From positions 4,402,001 through 4,466,000 of the forward strand of contig NZ_CP117866.1 of the NCBI RefSeq assembly GCF_028736035.1: a stretch of DNA of 64,000 nucleotides, given 5' to 3'. Source of the DNA: Streptomyces sp. T12 (lineage in GTDB: Bacteria > Actinomycetota > Actinomycetes > Streptomycetales > Streptomycetaceae). Positions 8,770-15,926 of this stretch are shown here, piece after piece. A model generated the notes under the pieces. It saw only the letters and a program-made list of their open reading frames with translations. It had not been told where the DNA came from and made no database searches. Position 1 is the stretch's first letter; every line of letters starts with the position of its first letter. Both the position numbers and the translations under genes were made by a program.

Positions 8770-8833
8770 TGTCGGGGTCCAAGTGAACGAGATTCGTCCA
8801 ACTTCAGGCGAATTTCAGACACATTTTCCGACA
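8770..8833. repeat. Inverted TGTCGG/CCGACA pair around an AT-richer segment
   Basis: TGTCGG at 8770-8775 and CCGACA at 8828-8833 are reverse complements 52 bases apart. Tn7/Mu-type ends begin TGT and end ACA, so this could be a remnant of an element end. Six-base matches are weak evidence alone. Confidence 0.2.
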
Positions 8834-9023
8834 GATCCCCGCCTTCGTGGGGCTTGTGCGAAAGTCGCTCGCTGCAGGTCAGAGCGGGTGCGCGCACCGC
8901 GGCCAAAACACGCCGGGGGTGATCTGGGAACGCCCAACGCATCTGCGCAGGCCAGGGCCTGTTACCTCGTCAGCAACCGGCACTGAGGCGACTGGGACCA
9001 CGGCTTCCCCTGAGAATCGCAGC

Positions 9024-9043
9024 CCCCTCTCCCGACAGAGGGG
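9024..9043 (+). repeat. Short GC-rich hairpin
   Basis: CCCCTCT (9024-9030) pairs with AGAGGGG (9037-9043) around a 6-base loop. It lies 21 bases before the stronger hairpin at 9064 and could add to termination after the transposase-like gene. Confidence 0.3.
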
Positions 9044-9063
9044 CCGCCCTCCCAAACCGACAG

Positions 9064-9097
9064 CTGTAGTGCATCGCGCAGGAGCGATGCACTACAG
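9064..9097 (+). terminator. Perfect 14-bp stem hairpin, 6-base loop
   Basis: CTGTAGTGCATCGC (9064-9077) pairs without mismatch with GCGATGCACTACAG (9084-9097) around GCAGGA. Position between same-direction genes suits a terminator, but no U tract follows. A structured RNA or a hairpin recombination site is possible. Confidence 0.4.
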
Positions 9098-9204
9098 GCA
9101 TCTCGCCATCGCCTCACTTCAGTAAATCGCCCCATTCTTATCGGCTTCATTCGCTTGCAACTCAGCGGGAGGCGTGCGCACCGATTCTGACGGACGCTCA
9201 ACGC

Positions 9205-9666
9205 ATGAGCATTCTCCGATGGAAATCGTCGTCTACGGTGCTGGCTGTGATTGACCGCCTAGAGCGCGTACTGCTCTGCCGAATTCACGGCGAGTCTCCT
9301 TGGCAGCCGATCAAGGCGCGAGTGATCCCTCTCCGGCCTTCCAGATTCTCAGCCATTCGAGTTGTGGACCCGATCTTCTCTCATTGGTTCCTTGCCGCTA
9401 CTCCAGTGGTCGGCAGGTTCGTTCCCGTGCCGGAGCGGGACGGCCACGCACGCTTGATGCGCATCTTCATCACCCGTCGCGACAGGATGAGTCCGATCAG
9501 CCTTCGCGCTCGGGCCCATGCCTCTCTGGATGCCGACTATGTCTGGCATCCCCTGTCCGATGTGGAGGACGAGGACTTTGATGTGTATCCACGCGAGCTC
9601 GGCCCTTTTCTGCGTGGATACCTGGAGGGCTGGATTCCCGACGGCGTCATCACCCTTGTCGAGTGA
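9205..9666 (+). CDS. Uncharacterised protein, weakly Nudix-like ends
   Basis: 153 aa. The N-terminus (AVIDRLERVLLCR) and the C-terminus (VYPRELGPFLRGYLEGWIPD) faintly resemble the first strand and tail of Nudix hydrolases. The Nudix box GX5EX7REUXEEXGU is absent, so a hydrolase call is not supported. Base composition is somewhat less GC-rich than the metabolic genes to the right. The stop at 9664-9666 lies just before the next gene, suggesting co-transcription. Function unknown. Confidence 0.45.
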   Translation: MSILRWKSSSTVLAVIDRLERVLLCRIHGESPWQPIKARVIPLRPSRFSAIRVVDPIFSHWFLAATPVVGRFVPVPERDGHARLMRIFITRRDRMSPISLRARAHASLDADYVWHPLSDVEDEDFDVYPRELGPFLRGYLEGWIPDGVITLVE

Positions 9667-9752
9667 TCTCGAATCCCGCCGCCCTGTATCGGCTACCGGC
9701 AGCGCAGCCCTCCTCATTTCCTGATACCTGGTCCCACCCAGGAGCGTACCCA

Positions 9753-10208
9753 GTGACAAGCGCTCAGCATCGACGTCGGCCTCCGGCTCGCGGTCCATTG
9801 GGCCTGGAAATCCGGACGCTTCTGGCCGCCGCCGGGCTGCCCGAAGCGGACGACAACGACCGCTATCGCTCTTATGGTGTCGCGGTGACCGATCGCGATG
9901 AATCGATGGGCGTGGAATGGTTCGTTTCCCGCAGTCTGCGCCGCACGGCCGCCGACGAGCAGCTGCGGGGTCTACCCATGGCCGCCGCGGATCGCGCACA
10001 CGAGGCCGCCCGACGCCACCTGCACGCGGCCCTGTTCGGCATCCTGTCGGAAGTCGGATACCTGGTGGAGACCGATCCAGCCGGCGCACTTACCGTCCGC
10101 GCCGCACGCGTCCCCACACCTACGAACTTGGCTGCAGACATCAAGCGGATCCTCGCCGGCCTGCGGGAAACCCCGAAAGGTATAGAAGATCCGGGTCCGA
10201 CACCATAG
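9753..10208 (+). CDS. Uncharacterised small protein
   Basis: 151 aa from GTG 9753, chosen because AGGAG sits at 9740-9744 with ideal spacing. An in-frame GTG at 9663 overlapping the previous stop is the alternative start. No known domain is recognised. The middle (GVAVTDRDESMGVEWFVSRS) looks beta-strand-rich, followed by an Ala/Arg helix and a C-terminal stretch (GYLVETDPAGALTVRAARVP) with strand-turn-strand character. It precedes the second XRE-type gene in the same direction and may be its partner or target. Confidence 0.5.
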   Translation: MTSAQHRRRPPARGPLGLEIRTLLAAAGLPEADDNDRYRSYGVAVTDRDESMGVEWFVSRSLRRTAADEQLRGLPMAAADRAHEAARRHLHAALFGILSEVGYLVETDPAGALTVRAARVPTPTNLAADIKRILAGLRETPKGIEDPGPTP

Positions 10209-10348
10209 GTCCGCTCACGTCTTCGCAGAGTGCGACACGCCCAAGGACCGATTCCGCAACACGGCCAGGCTTCCACCCCTAGAGTGGTGTGTACTTACAC
10301 CAGCGCGGCGGCGTGTGCCGACCCGAGCGACACGGAGGGACGGGACCC

Positions 10349-10693
10349 ATGGGGACGTGGGATCATCTCGGCATGCCCCGGAGCAACAACGACCAACTGC
10401 CGATGGCCTACGTCGCCTCCGGCAATTGGCCGTATGCCCGGCTCGTGCAGGACGCTCCCATCAGCGCGCACTACGGCCAAGCCTTCGCGCGGAACCTGAC
10501 AGAGGCAATGGAGGCATCCGAGATCGGCCTCAGGGCCCTGGGGGACAAGGCCGGGGTCTCGCACGCAACCATCAGCCGACTGCTCCGTGGAATGGTCCTG
10601 CCCGACATGGGGACTCTCGCCCGCTTGGAAGTGGCACTGGGCACGGGTCTGTGGCCCGGACTGGCGGCCTGGAGCGATCGGCATCGCGTCTGA
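10349..10693 (+). CDS. XRE-type helix-turn-helix protein (right paralogue)
   Basis: 114 aa from ATG 10349, with GGAGGGA at 10334-10340. Residues about 45-95 form a Cro/C1-type HTH (LRALGDKAGVSHATISRLLR) followed by LPDMGTLARLEVALGTGLWP. The same architecture and tail occur in the protein at 207-569, so the two are paralogues enclosing the recombinase-like locus. The N-terminal VASGNWPYA segment is shared as well and is not part of a standard XRE domain. I infer paired regulators or structural DNA-binding subunits. Confidence 0.75.
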   Translation: MGTWDHLGMPRSNNDQLPMAYVASGNWPYARLVQDAPISAHYGQAFARNLTEAMEASEIGLRALGDKAGVSHATISRLLRGMVLPDMGTLARLEVALGTGLWPGLAAWSDRHRV

Positions 10694-10771
10694 ACCGGAG
10701 TGTGCCTGTGGGTCACATGCTCGGCGCCCATCGTCCACCAAGGGCGGGTGTTACGGCGGGACGGACGACTC

Positions 10772-11671
10772 TCACCTCGGGGTGTGCCCGCGGACCGCGT
10801 CGCGGAAGCTGATCGGGGTCTGTCCGGTGCGCTGGTGGAAGTACTTGCTGAAGTGGGTGGCGCTGGAGAAGCCGAGACGGTCGGCGATGCGGGCGGCACT
10901 CTGATCGCTGTGAGCCAGGAGGCGCTTGGCTTCGAGGACGACCCGGCGGTCGATGAACTCCTTGGCCCCCAGGCCGGCCGAGGCGAGGGTGGCGCGCGAG
11001 AGGGTGCGGGGCGAGTAGCCGAGCGCGTCGGCGTAGTCCTCGACCCGGCGGGTGCGGGCGAAGTCCTGTTCCACGGCGTCGCGGAAGCGCAGGTAGGTGG
11101 CGTCGGGTTCGGGGGCGGGGCTGCCGATGGGCGCGGTGAGGTGGGCCAGTCGCAGGACGAGTACAGCCAGTAGGTGGCGCAGGGCCGCGGTGTGGATCTC
11201 CAGGGGCAGGTGCCCGAGTGCGTGGAACTCGCCAGCGAGATGGTCGACGGCCTGTCGCAGGGCCTGGTCGTCGCCGGACAGGGGCCGACGCAGGATCGGC
11301 GCGTGCTGGTCTTCCATGCCGGCGCCGGCCGTGGTGGCCGGGTCGAGGAAGTCCTGACGGAACAGAATCAAGGTGCCCTCTGCGTGAGTGAGGTCGCCCC
11401 ACTGCTGAACCTGGCCGGGGCGAACCCACAGCCATGAGCCGGGTTCAAGGGCGTAGGCGGTGAAGTCGACCGTGTGCCACAGGGTTCCGCCGGCGAGTGT
11501 GATCAGGTGATGGAAGTCCGGGCGCTGGGGGGCCGTGAGCCGCTCGCCCGGCACGCGGTGGCGCAGGTCGGCCAGGGACAGTACTTCGACACCGGCGGGG
11601 GTGCCGGCGGGCGCCGCGAAGGAGACCGCCGGGATTCCTCGGACGGCATCATGTCGGTTTTTGACCATCAC
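10772..11671 (-). CDS. AraC-family transcriptional regulator
   Basis: 299 aa. Residues about 20-180 form a cupin-like sensor domain (FHHLITLAGGTLWHTVDF, ALEPGSWLWVRPGQVQQWGD). Residues about 195-295 carry two HTHs typical of AraC/XylS (VEDYADALGYSPRTLSRATL; AARIADRLGFSSATHFSKYF followed by HQRTGQTPISFR). It is divergent from the DsbA/SnoaL/MoaF/macrodomain/sirtuin genes, and a perfect palindrome lies between them, so it probably controls that cluster. Effector unknown. Family identification is secure. Confidence 0.9.
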   Translation of the reverse strand: MMVKNRHDAVRGIPAVSFAAPAGTPAGVEVLSLADLRHRVPGERLTAPQRPDFHHLITLAGGTLWHTVDFTAYALEPGSWLWVRPGQVQQWGDLTHAEGTLILFRQDFLDPATTAGAGMEDQHAPILRRPLSGDDQALRQAVDHLAGEFHALGHLPLEIHTAALRHLLAVLVLRLAHLTAPIGSPAPEPDATYLRFRDAVEQDFARTRRVEDYADALGYSPRTLSRATLASAGLGAKEFIDRRVVLEAKRLLAHSDQSAARIADRLGFSSATHFSKYFHQRTGQTPISFRDAVRGHTPR

Positions 11672-11721
11672 TAGTCGCCAGCGTATCCGATTCGGCCCGT
11701 TCGACGACCATAACTTGGGGT

Positions 11722-11754
11722 TGTCGGCGCCTCACCGACATCGATCGATGTCGG
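11722..11754. promoter_or_regulatory. Perfect 20-bp palindrome plus extra half-site in divergent promoter
   Basis: CCGACATCGATCGATGTCGG at 11735-11754 is perfectly self-complementary. A further TGTCGG at 11722-11727 forms a second inverted pair with the palindrome's CCGACA, giving three half-sites. The cluster lies between the AraC gene and the dsbA-like gene, just before its GGAGGAG ribosome binding site, so it is a strong operator candidate. Confidence 0.65.
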
Positions 11755-11779
11755 AAAGCGGTAAGAGAGGAGGAGTGTG

Positions 11780-12454
11780 ATGCCTTCGGCGGAACGGGCC
11801 TCGTTGACGTACGCCTTCGACGCGTACTGCGCCTGGTGCTACGGCTTCGGCCCCACTGTGCGGGCCTTCGCCGAGGACAACGCACACCGCATCCGGCTCA
11901 GCGTCGTGTCGGCCGGCCTCTACACCGGTGCCCGGGCGCTGCCGGTGGCGGCCTATCCGCACCTGTCGGCCGAACGCGGCCGCATCACGCAGCTGACGGG
12001 AGCCGCCTTCGGCGTGGGCTACGAGCGTGCGCTGTCGCGTGGGACGACCGTGCTCGACTCCGCCGCCGCGGCGGCGGGGCTGGCAGCGCTGCGCGACCAG
12101 CCCGGAGTCAGCGAACTGGAAGCGGCCGAGGCCATACAGCGGGCGTGGTTCGTCGATGGCCGCAGCCTGTCCGACGTGGACGTCTACCGGGACATAGCCG
12201 ACGAGTTCGGCCTGGACGCGGACGCCGTCACCTCGGCGTACAGCGCCCCGGCCGGCCGGGGGGAGGCTCGCGCCGCCTTCCTTGCGCTGCGCCGCCTCGG
12301 CGTCACCTCCTACCCGGCGCTGCTGCTGCACACCGCACACGGTGCCGACCAGATGGGCGGCGCGGCCTCCACGGCCGCTTCCCTGACCGCCGCCCTCGAC
12401 CAGCGTCTGGCTGCGGCCGTCCCCCAGGCCTCCATCCACAACCTGTCCTCTTGA
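11780..12454 (+). CDS. DsbA-family thiol-disulfide oxidoreductase-like protein
   Basis: 224 aa; ATG 11780 is chosen over the adjacent GTG 11777, with GGAGGAG just upstream. The thioredoxin-fold opening YAFDAYCAWCYGFG carries a CxxC (Cys17, Cys20). A helical insertion follows, then GVTSYPALLL, the conserved cis-Pro loop of DsbA/FrnE-like proteins. No signal peptide is visible, so a cytoplasmic redox role is likely. It heads a collinear set ending in a macrodomain-sirtuin pair, which hints at oxidative-stress-linked ADP-ribosylation. The substrate is unknown. Confidence 0.8.
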   Translation: MPSAERASLTYAFDAYCAWCYGFGPTVRAFAEDNAHRIRLSVVSAGLYTGARALPVAAYPHLSAERGRITQLTGAAFGVGYERALSRGTTVLDSAAAAAGLAALRDQPGVSELEAAEAIQRAWFVDGRSLSDVDVYRDIADEFGLDADAVTSAYSAPAGRGEARAAFLALRRLGVTSYPALLLHTAHGADQMGGAASTAASLTAALDQRLAAAVPQASIHNLSS

Positions 12455-12465
12455 GGAGAACCATC

Positions 12466-13227
12466 ATGAGCAACGCCAGGAACACCGTCCTGACCGCAGC
12501 CGGCGAGCTGTTCGGCCAGAAGGACCCGAGCGCGGTGGACCGCTGGGTCGCTGCCGGCTACACCCAGCACAGCGCGCTGGCCGCCGACGGCCCCGAGGCC
12601 CTGCGTCAGCTGGTCGCCGGCCTGCCGGAGGGCTTCCGGTACGAGGGTGCCCGGGTGATCGCCGACGGCGACCTGGTCGCCCTGCACGGCACGTACCACG
12701 GCTTCGGCCCGGACCCGCTGGTCGCCTTCGACATCTTCCGCGTCGACGCCGACGGCAAGCTCGCCGAGCACTGGGACGCCCTCACCCCACTGGTCGAGGA
12801 CACCGCCTCCGGCCGCTCCCAGACTGACGGCCCCACCGAGCCCGCCGACCTTGACAGGACCGAGGCCAACCGCGCCCTGGTGGCGGAGTTCGCCGAGAAG
12901 GTCCTCAAGGGCGCCGACTACTCGGTCCTGACCGACTACATCTCGACCGAGACCTACCACCAGCACAACCCGGAAGCAGCCGACGGACTCGACGGCTTCG
13001 GCGCCGCCGCCGCGCAGTGGGCCGAACAGGGCAAGAACCTCGTCTACAAGACCGTCCACAAGGTCATCGCCGAGGGCGACTTCGTCCTGCTCCAGTCCGA
13101 GGGCGAGTTCGGCGTCCCCGTCGCCTACTACGACCTCTTCCGCGTCCAGGGCGGCAAGATCGTCGAGCACTGGGACGTCGTAGTTCCCGTGCCCGCCGAA
13201 CTCCCGCACTCCAACGGCCTGTTCTGA
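12466..13227 (+). CDS. Tandem NTF2/SnoaL-like domain protein
   Basis: 253 aa from ATG 12466, with TTGAGGAGA upstream, 11 bases after the previous stop. It contains two NTF2-like alpha+beta cone domains: residues about 1-112 (VAAGYTQHSAL ... FDIFRVDADGKLAEHWDAL) and about 125-253 (YHQHNPEAADG ... YDLFRVQGGKIVEHWDVVVP). Such folds serve as polyketide cyclases, small hydrolases or ligand binders. The second repeat closely resembles the single-domain protein at 15485-15865, including the motif IVEHWDV. Catalytic function cannot be assigned. Confidence 0.8.
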   Translation: MSNARNTVLTAAGELFGQKDPSAVDRWVAAGYTQHSALAADGPEALRQLVAGLPEGFRYEGARVIADGDLVALHGTYHGFGPDPLVAFDIFRVDADGKLAEHWDALTPLVEDTASGRSQTDGPTEPADLDRTEANRALVAEFAEKVLKGADYSVLTDYISTETYHQHNPEAADGLDGFGAAAAQWAEQGKNLVYKTVHKVIAEGDFVLLQSEGEFGVPVAYYDLFRVQGGKIVEHWDVVVPVPAELPHSNGLF

Positions 13228-13257
13228 CACACCACGGCACCAGCAAGGAGAGATACG

Positions 13258-13581
13258 TTGAGTGGCCTGACCTATGCGGGGAAGACGTTCGTCTTCCGCG
13301 TCGACAACGGCGTTGTCTTCCGGAACACCTACTCGGCTGACGGCATCAGCCTGCGCTACGAGACCCTGGAGGGCCCGGCCAAGGGCGCCGAGGAGACCGT
13401 CACCCTCCACACCGCCGAGGTGGCCCCCGGCCTGTTCATCGTCGGCTGGGTCGAAGCCTCCGGCATGACGGTCACCCACCTCATGAACCTCAACACCCGA
13501 ACCATCCACGCCTTCTGGACCTACGAGACGGACAACGGCCGAGTCGCCGAACTCCACACCGGAACCCTCGAACCCGCCTGA
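13258..13581 (+). CDS. MoaF-like (lipocalin-type) small protein
   Basis: 107 aa from TTG 13258, preceded by AAGGAGAG. The protein is nearly all beta-strand: LTYAGKTFVFRVDNG, LRYETLEGPAKG, VTLHTAEVAPGLFIVGWVEA, THLMNLNTRTIHAFWT. This matches the MoaF-related calycin fold, in which a small molecule is held in a barrel. Despite the family name, nothing ties it to molybdenum cofactor synthesis here. Its neighbours are NTF2-like proteins and the ADP-ribosylation pair, so a ligand-binding role in the same response is possible. Confidence 0.7.
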   Translation: MSGLTYAGKTFVFRVDNGVVFRNTYSADGISLRYETLEGPAKGAEETVTLHTAEVAPGLFIVGWVEASGMTVTHLMNLNTRTIHAFWTYETDNGRVAELHTGTLEPA

Positions 13582-13585
13582 AGGC

Positions 13586-13640
13586 TGCCCTCACACGCCA
13601 CCGTGCCCCCACCAGCCCGCGGGTGAGGGCACGGCGGCGT
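13586..13640 (+). promoter_or_regulatory. Two mutually exclusive hairpins before the macrodomain gene
   Basis: TGCCCTCAC (13586-13594) can pair with GTGAGGGCA (13623-13631). ACGCCACCGTGCCC (13595-13608) can pair at 13 of 14 positions with 13627-13640. The two right arms overlap, so only one stem can form. An attenuator or partial terminator between the moaF-like and macrodomain genes is possible; GC-rich DNA makes chance pairing common. Confidence 0.3.
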
Positions 13641-13665
13641 GCGCCCACCCGCCGGGAGGACCACC

Positions 13666-14601
13666 GTGTACGCGACCCCGCTGCCGCTCGCCGCCTACAG
13701 CCCCGCCATCGCTCTCGACGAGCCTTTCCGGTCCGACGTCGGTCATGTCCCAGGGGATCGGCCCGCCGACCTGGTCCGCGAGGCGCTCGGCCTGCTGGCC
13801 GACGACCCGGTGGCGTTGAGGGCAGGGCTGCGCCCCGGTGCGGCGGACCGGATCGACGATGCCGCCGCCCGGCAGCTCCTGCGCGCCGTGCTGACAGTCC
13901 GGGAGCCAGGCCCGCTGCCCACCGGGGCCGCCCGTGTGCTGGAGACGCTGCTGGCCGGCGAACGCCTGGCACGCGACACCGTCGACGCCACCTCGCTGCC
14001 CACCGTCCGCGACACGCTTCCCCACACCACGTACCGGGCCGCCGACCGGACGGTGCTGTGGCAGGGCGACATCACCGCCCTCGGCGCGGACGCCGTCGTG
14101 AACGCCGCCAACAGCGCCCTGCTCGGCTGTTTCGCCCCTATGCACCCGTGCATCGACAACGCCATCCACGCCGCCGCCGGCCCCGGCCTGCGTGCCGACT
14201 GCCACACAATCATGTCCCTGCAGGGTTACCCGGAGCCGACCGGCACGGCCAAGATCACCCGGGGCTACCACTTGCCCGCCCGCTACGTCCTGCACACCGT
14301 CGGCCCGATCGTCGACGGCCCCGTGCGCCCGCTCCACCAGCAGGCACTGGCGTCCTCCTACCGTGCCTGCCTCGACCTCGCGGCCGAAGTGGACGGCATC
14401 CACAGCGTCGCGTTCTGCGGCATCAGTACCGGCGTCTTCGGCTACCCCAGGACACCGGCCGCCCGCATCGCCCTGGACACCGTGGCCGACTGGCTCGACC
14501 TCCACCCGGAACGGTTCGACCGCGTGATCTTCAACGTGTACACGGACCACGACCTCGCCGCCTACCTCCACGCCCTGACCGAAAGAACCCGACCCCGATG
14601 A
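13666..14601 (+). CDS. Macrodomain protein, probable protein-ADP-ribose hydrolase
   Basis: 311 aa; GTG 13666 is chosen because GGGAGGA lies 6 bases upstream (GTG 13639 is in frame but lacks this). Residues about 1-115 are a helical N-terminal extension. The macrodomain occupies about 125-305: LWQGDITALGADAVVNAANS as the ADP-ribose-binding strand and loop, then PCIDNAIHAAAGPGLRADCH, GYHLPARYVLHTVGPIVDG and FCGISTGVFGYP as the diphosphate loop. This layout matches the zinc-type macrodomains paired with SirTM sirtuins, which remove ADP-ribose from proteins. The stop overlaps the sirtuin start by ATGA, so the eraser and probable writer are translationally coupled. Confidence 0.85.
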   Translation: MYATPLPLAAYSPAIALDEPFRSDVGHVPGDRPADLVREALGLLADDPVALRAGLRPGAADRIDDAAARQLLRAVLTVREPGPLPTGAARVLETLLAGERLARDTVDATSLPTVRDTLPHTTYRAADRTVLWQGDITALGADAVVNAANSALLGCFAPMHPCIDNAIHAAAGPGLRADCHTIMSLQGYPEPTGTAKITRGYHLPARYVLHTVGPIVDGPVRPLHQQALASSYRACLDLAAEVDGIHSVAFCGISTGVFGYPRTPAARIALDTVADWLDLHPERFDRVIFNVYTDHDLAAYLHALTERTRPR

Positions 14602-15488
14602 ACCACCCCGCCTTCGAGATGGCAGCCGCCGCCGACACGATACGCACCTGGCTCACCGAGGCCGACCGGGTCCTGATCACCGCCGGGGCCGGACTCAGCG
14701 CCGCCGCCGGATACGACTACGGCGACGAGGACCGCTTCAAGGAGCTCTTCCCCGCCCTGCACCGCCTCGGCCTGCGCTCCCGCTACCTGGTCGGCGTCCC
14801 CCTGCCGCCCGCCCTGCTGTGGGGCTACTGGGCCGTCCACGTCGACGACATCCGCTTCTCCCCGGACCCCAACCCCCTCTACCAGCGTCTGCGCTCCTTC
14901 GTCGGCAACAAGGACCACTGGGTGATGACATCCAACGTGGATGCCCTCTTCGCGCGGGGCGGCTTCGCCGCCGACCGGGTCTTCACACCGCAGGGCGACT
15001 ACGGCCGCTACCAGTGCGTCACCCCGTGCACACCCACCACCTGGGACAGCCGCCCCCTCGTCGAGCGGCTCCTCGCCGCGTACGACCCGGCCACCGGTGC
15101 TGTAATGGACCCGAGCGCCCTGCCCCGCTGCCCGAACTGCGGCGGGGAGGTCGAGATCAACGTCCGTACCGGCCCCGAGTTCGTCGACGCCCCCTACCTC
15201 CCGGCGGGCCGTCGCCTCCAGCACTGGCTGGGAACGGCACCCGCCGACACTCGCCTGCTCATCCTGGAACTCGGCGCCGGATTCAACACCCCGGGCGTGA
15301 TTCGATGGCCTGGTGAACACCTGACCCGCCGCTTCTCCCACTCACGTCTCGTACGCGTCAACCCCACTCACCCCGAAACCCCCGCCGACCTCGCCGGCCG
15401 GGCTCTGCCCGTCCCGGTCGGGGCCGACGACCTGCTCGACGCACTCACTTCGCCGCACCTGACACCCGACACTACGGAGACACCGTGA
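14598..15488 (+). CDS. SirTM-class sirtuin, probable protein ADP-ribosyltransferase
   Basis: 296 aa from ATG 14598. NAD-binding signatures are [15 protein letters not shown] (Rossmann GAG loop) and [13 protein letters not shown] (the TxNxDxL motif). Two Cys pairs (YQCVTPC, CPNC) form the zinc module. The catalytic His of deacetylase sirtuins, normally in an HG pair before the zinc module, is replaced by Gln in [12 protein letters not shown]. Published SirTM enzymes show a similar substitution and transfer ADP-ribose rather than deacetylate. Coupling to an adjacent macrodomain gene supports this class. The lipoylated GcvH-like carrier and LplA-type ligase common in pathogen operons are absent, so the protein target here is unknown. 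Confidence 0.85.
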   Translation: MNHPAFEMAAAADTIRTWLTEADRVLITAGAGLSAAAGYDYGDEDRFKELFPALHRLGLRSRYLVGVPLPPALLWGYWAVHVDDIRFSPDPNPLYQRLRSFVGNKDHWVMTSNVDALFARGGFAADRVFTPQGDYGRYQCVTPCTPTTWDSRPLVERLLAAYDPATGAVMDPSALPRCPNCGGEVEINVRTGPEFVDAPYLPAGRRLQHWLGTAPADTRLLILELGAGFNTPGVIRWPGEHLTRRFSHSRLVRVNPTHPETPADLAGRALPVPVGADDLLDALTSPHLTPDTTETP

Positions 15489-15865
15489 GCGACCCGCAGA
15501 CCAACAAGGCCACGGCCAAGGCGTTCTACGACCTGATGTTCAACCAGTGCCGTCCCGCCGAGGCCATCGACCGGTACGTCGGCGACACCTACATCCAGCA
15601 CAATCCCCACGTCGGCGACGGCAAGCAGGCGTTCATCGACTACTTCGAGCGGATGGCCGCCGAGTACCCGGGCAAGCGGGTGGAGGTCAAGCGCGCCTTC
15701 GCAGAAGGCGACCACGTGATCCTGCACTGCCACCAGACCTGGCCCGCCGAGGAGTACGCCGGCATCGACATCTTCCGTTTCGACGCGGCCGGCAGGATCG
15801 TCGAGCACTGGGACGTCCTCCAGCTCATCCCAGCGACCTCCAAGAACGACAACACCATGTTCTGA
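15485..15865 (+). CDS. NTF2/SnoaL-like protein
   Basis: 126 aa from GTG 15485, overlapping the sirtuin stop (GTGA). A single NTF2-like domain: helix [10 protein letters not shown], then [36 protein letters not shown] and [20 protein letters not shown]. The C-terminal half parallels the second domain of the protein at 12466-13227, so the cluster carries three related modules. Tight coupling to the macrodomain and sirtuin genes suggests it serves the same process, as ligand binder or enzyme. Function unknown. Confidence 0.8.
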   Translation: MSDPQTNKATAKAFYDLMFNQCRPAEAIDRYVGDTYIQHNPHVGDGKQAFIDYFERMAAEYPGKRVEVKRAFAEGDHVILHCHQTWPAEEYAGIDIFRFDAAGRIVEHWDVLQLIPATSKNDNTMF

Positions 15866-15926
15866 CCGTCGGCACCGACCGAGGCGCGAGGACGGCAGGC
15901 GCTCGTGCCGCCAAGCCGGCCAGGCA

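Larger units (their letters stand above)
8589..9204. other. 616-base intergenic region
   Basis: No convincing gene; frames here are short or have poor codon bias. It holds an inverted TGTCGG/CCGACA pair (8770-8833) and two hairpins (9024-9043 and 9064-9097), listed separately. It separates the recombinase-like genes from the two small unknown genes downstream and may hold an element boundary. Confidence 0.4.

Noticed and set aside
8783..8986. Small plus-strand frames in the 8.6-9.2 kb gap
   Set aside because: No ribosome binding site, poor codon bias and no recognisable motif.
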